Assembly (NCBI RefSeq): GCF_036416795.1
Contig: NZ_CP143867.1
Location: 744,001 to 808,000 of the forward strand
From: Bacteroides sp. MSB163
Lineage (GTDB): Bacteria > Bacteroidota > Bacteroidia > Bacteroidales > Bacteroidaceae
Direction: 5' to 3'
Length of the DNA stretch: 64,000 bases
How positions within the stretch are numbered: the stretch's first letter is position 1; every line of letters starts with the position of its first letter. The position numbers were made by a program, and so were the translations under genes. A model generated the notes under the pieces. The model was not told the DNA's origin. It searched no databases and worked only from the letters and a program-made list of their open reading frames with translations. This document shows, piece by piece, positions 63,596-64,000 of the stretch.

Positions 63596-64000
63596 TTAAT
63601 AAGTCACTGATTCCGATAAATCACTTTCTGCATTTTTCTTATTAAGTGCTGTAATAAAATAAGTTCCTCTTTCATTCAACTTAAATGTAGTTTCTTTAGT
63701 GATTCCCACTAAACTGGCAATTTGGTTGATTCCATTGTCTTTATATATTGCGTAATAAGCAGCCTGCACTCCATTCCATGACATATTACTCCCATTTATA
63801 TGGATATTAGTAGGGGTATCGGGCTTTTTGGCTACAGTTCTACCTAAATAGGGAAGTAAAACAGGGGTTTTATACACATTCCTGATTACGTTCATAATCC
63901 CGACTTTGTTTTCTACCAAGTATTTAACGCTGTACAATACACTTCCTTTAACTTTAGATTTTGTATTTGCAAAATCAAATTGTTTTTTCAGATCGTCAGA
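63596..64000 (-). CDS. C-terminal part of a family-10-like glycosylhydrolase (GHL10/DUF187-like), 5' end outside window
   Basis: The frame is open to the right edge, giving the last 134 residues, so the gene starts outside the window. 'LKKQFDFANTKSKVKGSVLY' and 'PVLLPYLG' resemble the end of the GHL10 (DUF187) TIM-barrel proteins. They are followed by a fibronectin-III-like segment ('PTNIHINGSNMSWNG', 'YYAIYKDNG', 'ITALNKKNAESDLSESV'), a typical Bacteroides arrangement. Secretion cannot be checked. Family identification is moderate because the catalytic region is missing. Confidence 0.6.
   Translation of the reverse strand, partial: SDDLKKQFDFANTKSKVKGSVLYSVKYLVENKVGIMNVIRNVYKTPVLLPYLGRTVAKKPDTPTNIHINGSNMSWNGVQAAYYAIYKDNGINQIASLVGITKETTFKLNERGTYFITALNKKNAESDLSESVTY

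Overview
The window looks like a chromosomal segment of a gut Bacteroides species. The evidence is two SusC/SusD pairs, a GH92 alpha-mannosidase, many Bacteroidota-type secreted proteins, and promoters of the Bacteroidetes form TTTG-N19/20-TAnnTTTG upstream of many start codons. Most of the window is housekeeping DNA. It is interrupted by an AT-richer glycan-utilisation locus (about 32.9-48.1 kb), an enzyme-poor SusC/SusD locus (54.1-59.9 kb) and a stretch with two AAA ATPase genes at the right end.

Left part (1-30.3 kb): the 3' end of efp with its terminator; a decayed DUF1016 nuclease gene; a family 2 glycosyltransferase; radC; a MIP18/SufT-like gene followed by an lpxH-type hydrolase and a two-domain deacetylase/serine-hydrolase fusion; an alkaline phosphatase; the pta-ackA acetate operon; a three-gene operon of secreted proteins including a transglutaminase-like protein; lrgA-lrgB; two acyltransferase-fold genes; a cupin/carboxymuconolactone decarboxylase fusion; a TldD/TldE-type protease pair in which only TldD carries a Tat-like leader; folP-cdaA; a TPR-containing histidine kinase; murF; a VanZ-like gene; and a sodium symporter next to a membrane-anchored helix-hairpin-helix protein.

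Middle part (30.4-48.1 kb): an outer-membrane barrel gene interrupted by an in-frame TAG, then a polysaccharide-utilisation-type locus. Its order is GH92 lipoprotein, terminator, a membrane-spanning regulator (LamG-like and kelch-like outside, winged helix plus helical domain inside), SusC, SusD, a GH99/WbsX-like lipoprotein, three calcineurin-type metallophosphoesterases and an alkaline phosphatase. Combining mannosidases with four secreted phosphatases suggests the target is a phosphorylated mannose-containing glycan. This is the strongest candidate for an undescribed system here.

Right part (48.1-64 kb): a LolD-like ATPase, tcdA, a CPA2 antiporter with universal-stress domain, asd, an AlkZ-like winged-helix protein, a second SusC/SusD pair with one small secreted protein, a damaged and an intact AAA ATPase gene, and the 3' end of a family-10-like glycosylhydrolase gene running off the edge. 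Several intergenic regions hold long perfect inverted repeats. Three clusters (2.7, 60.4 and 60.6 kb) share an unusual 22-nt tandem periodicity. No tRNA, rRNA, CRISPR array or insertion sequence was recognised.
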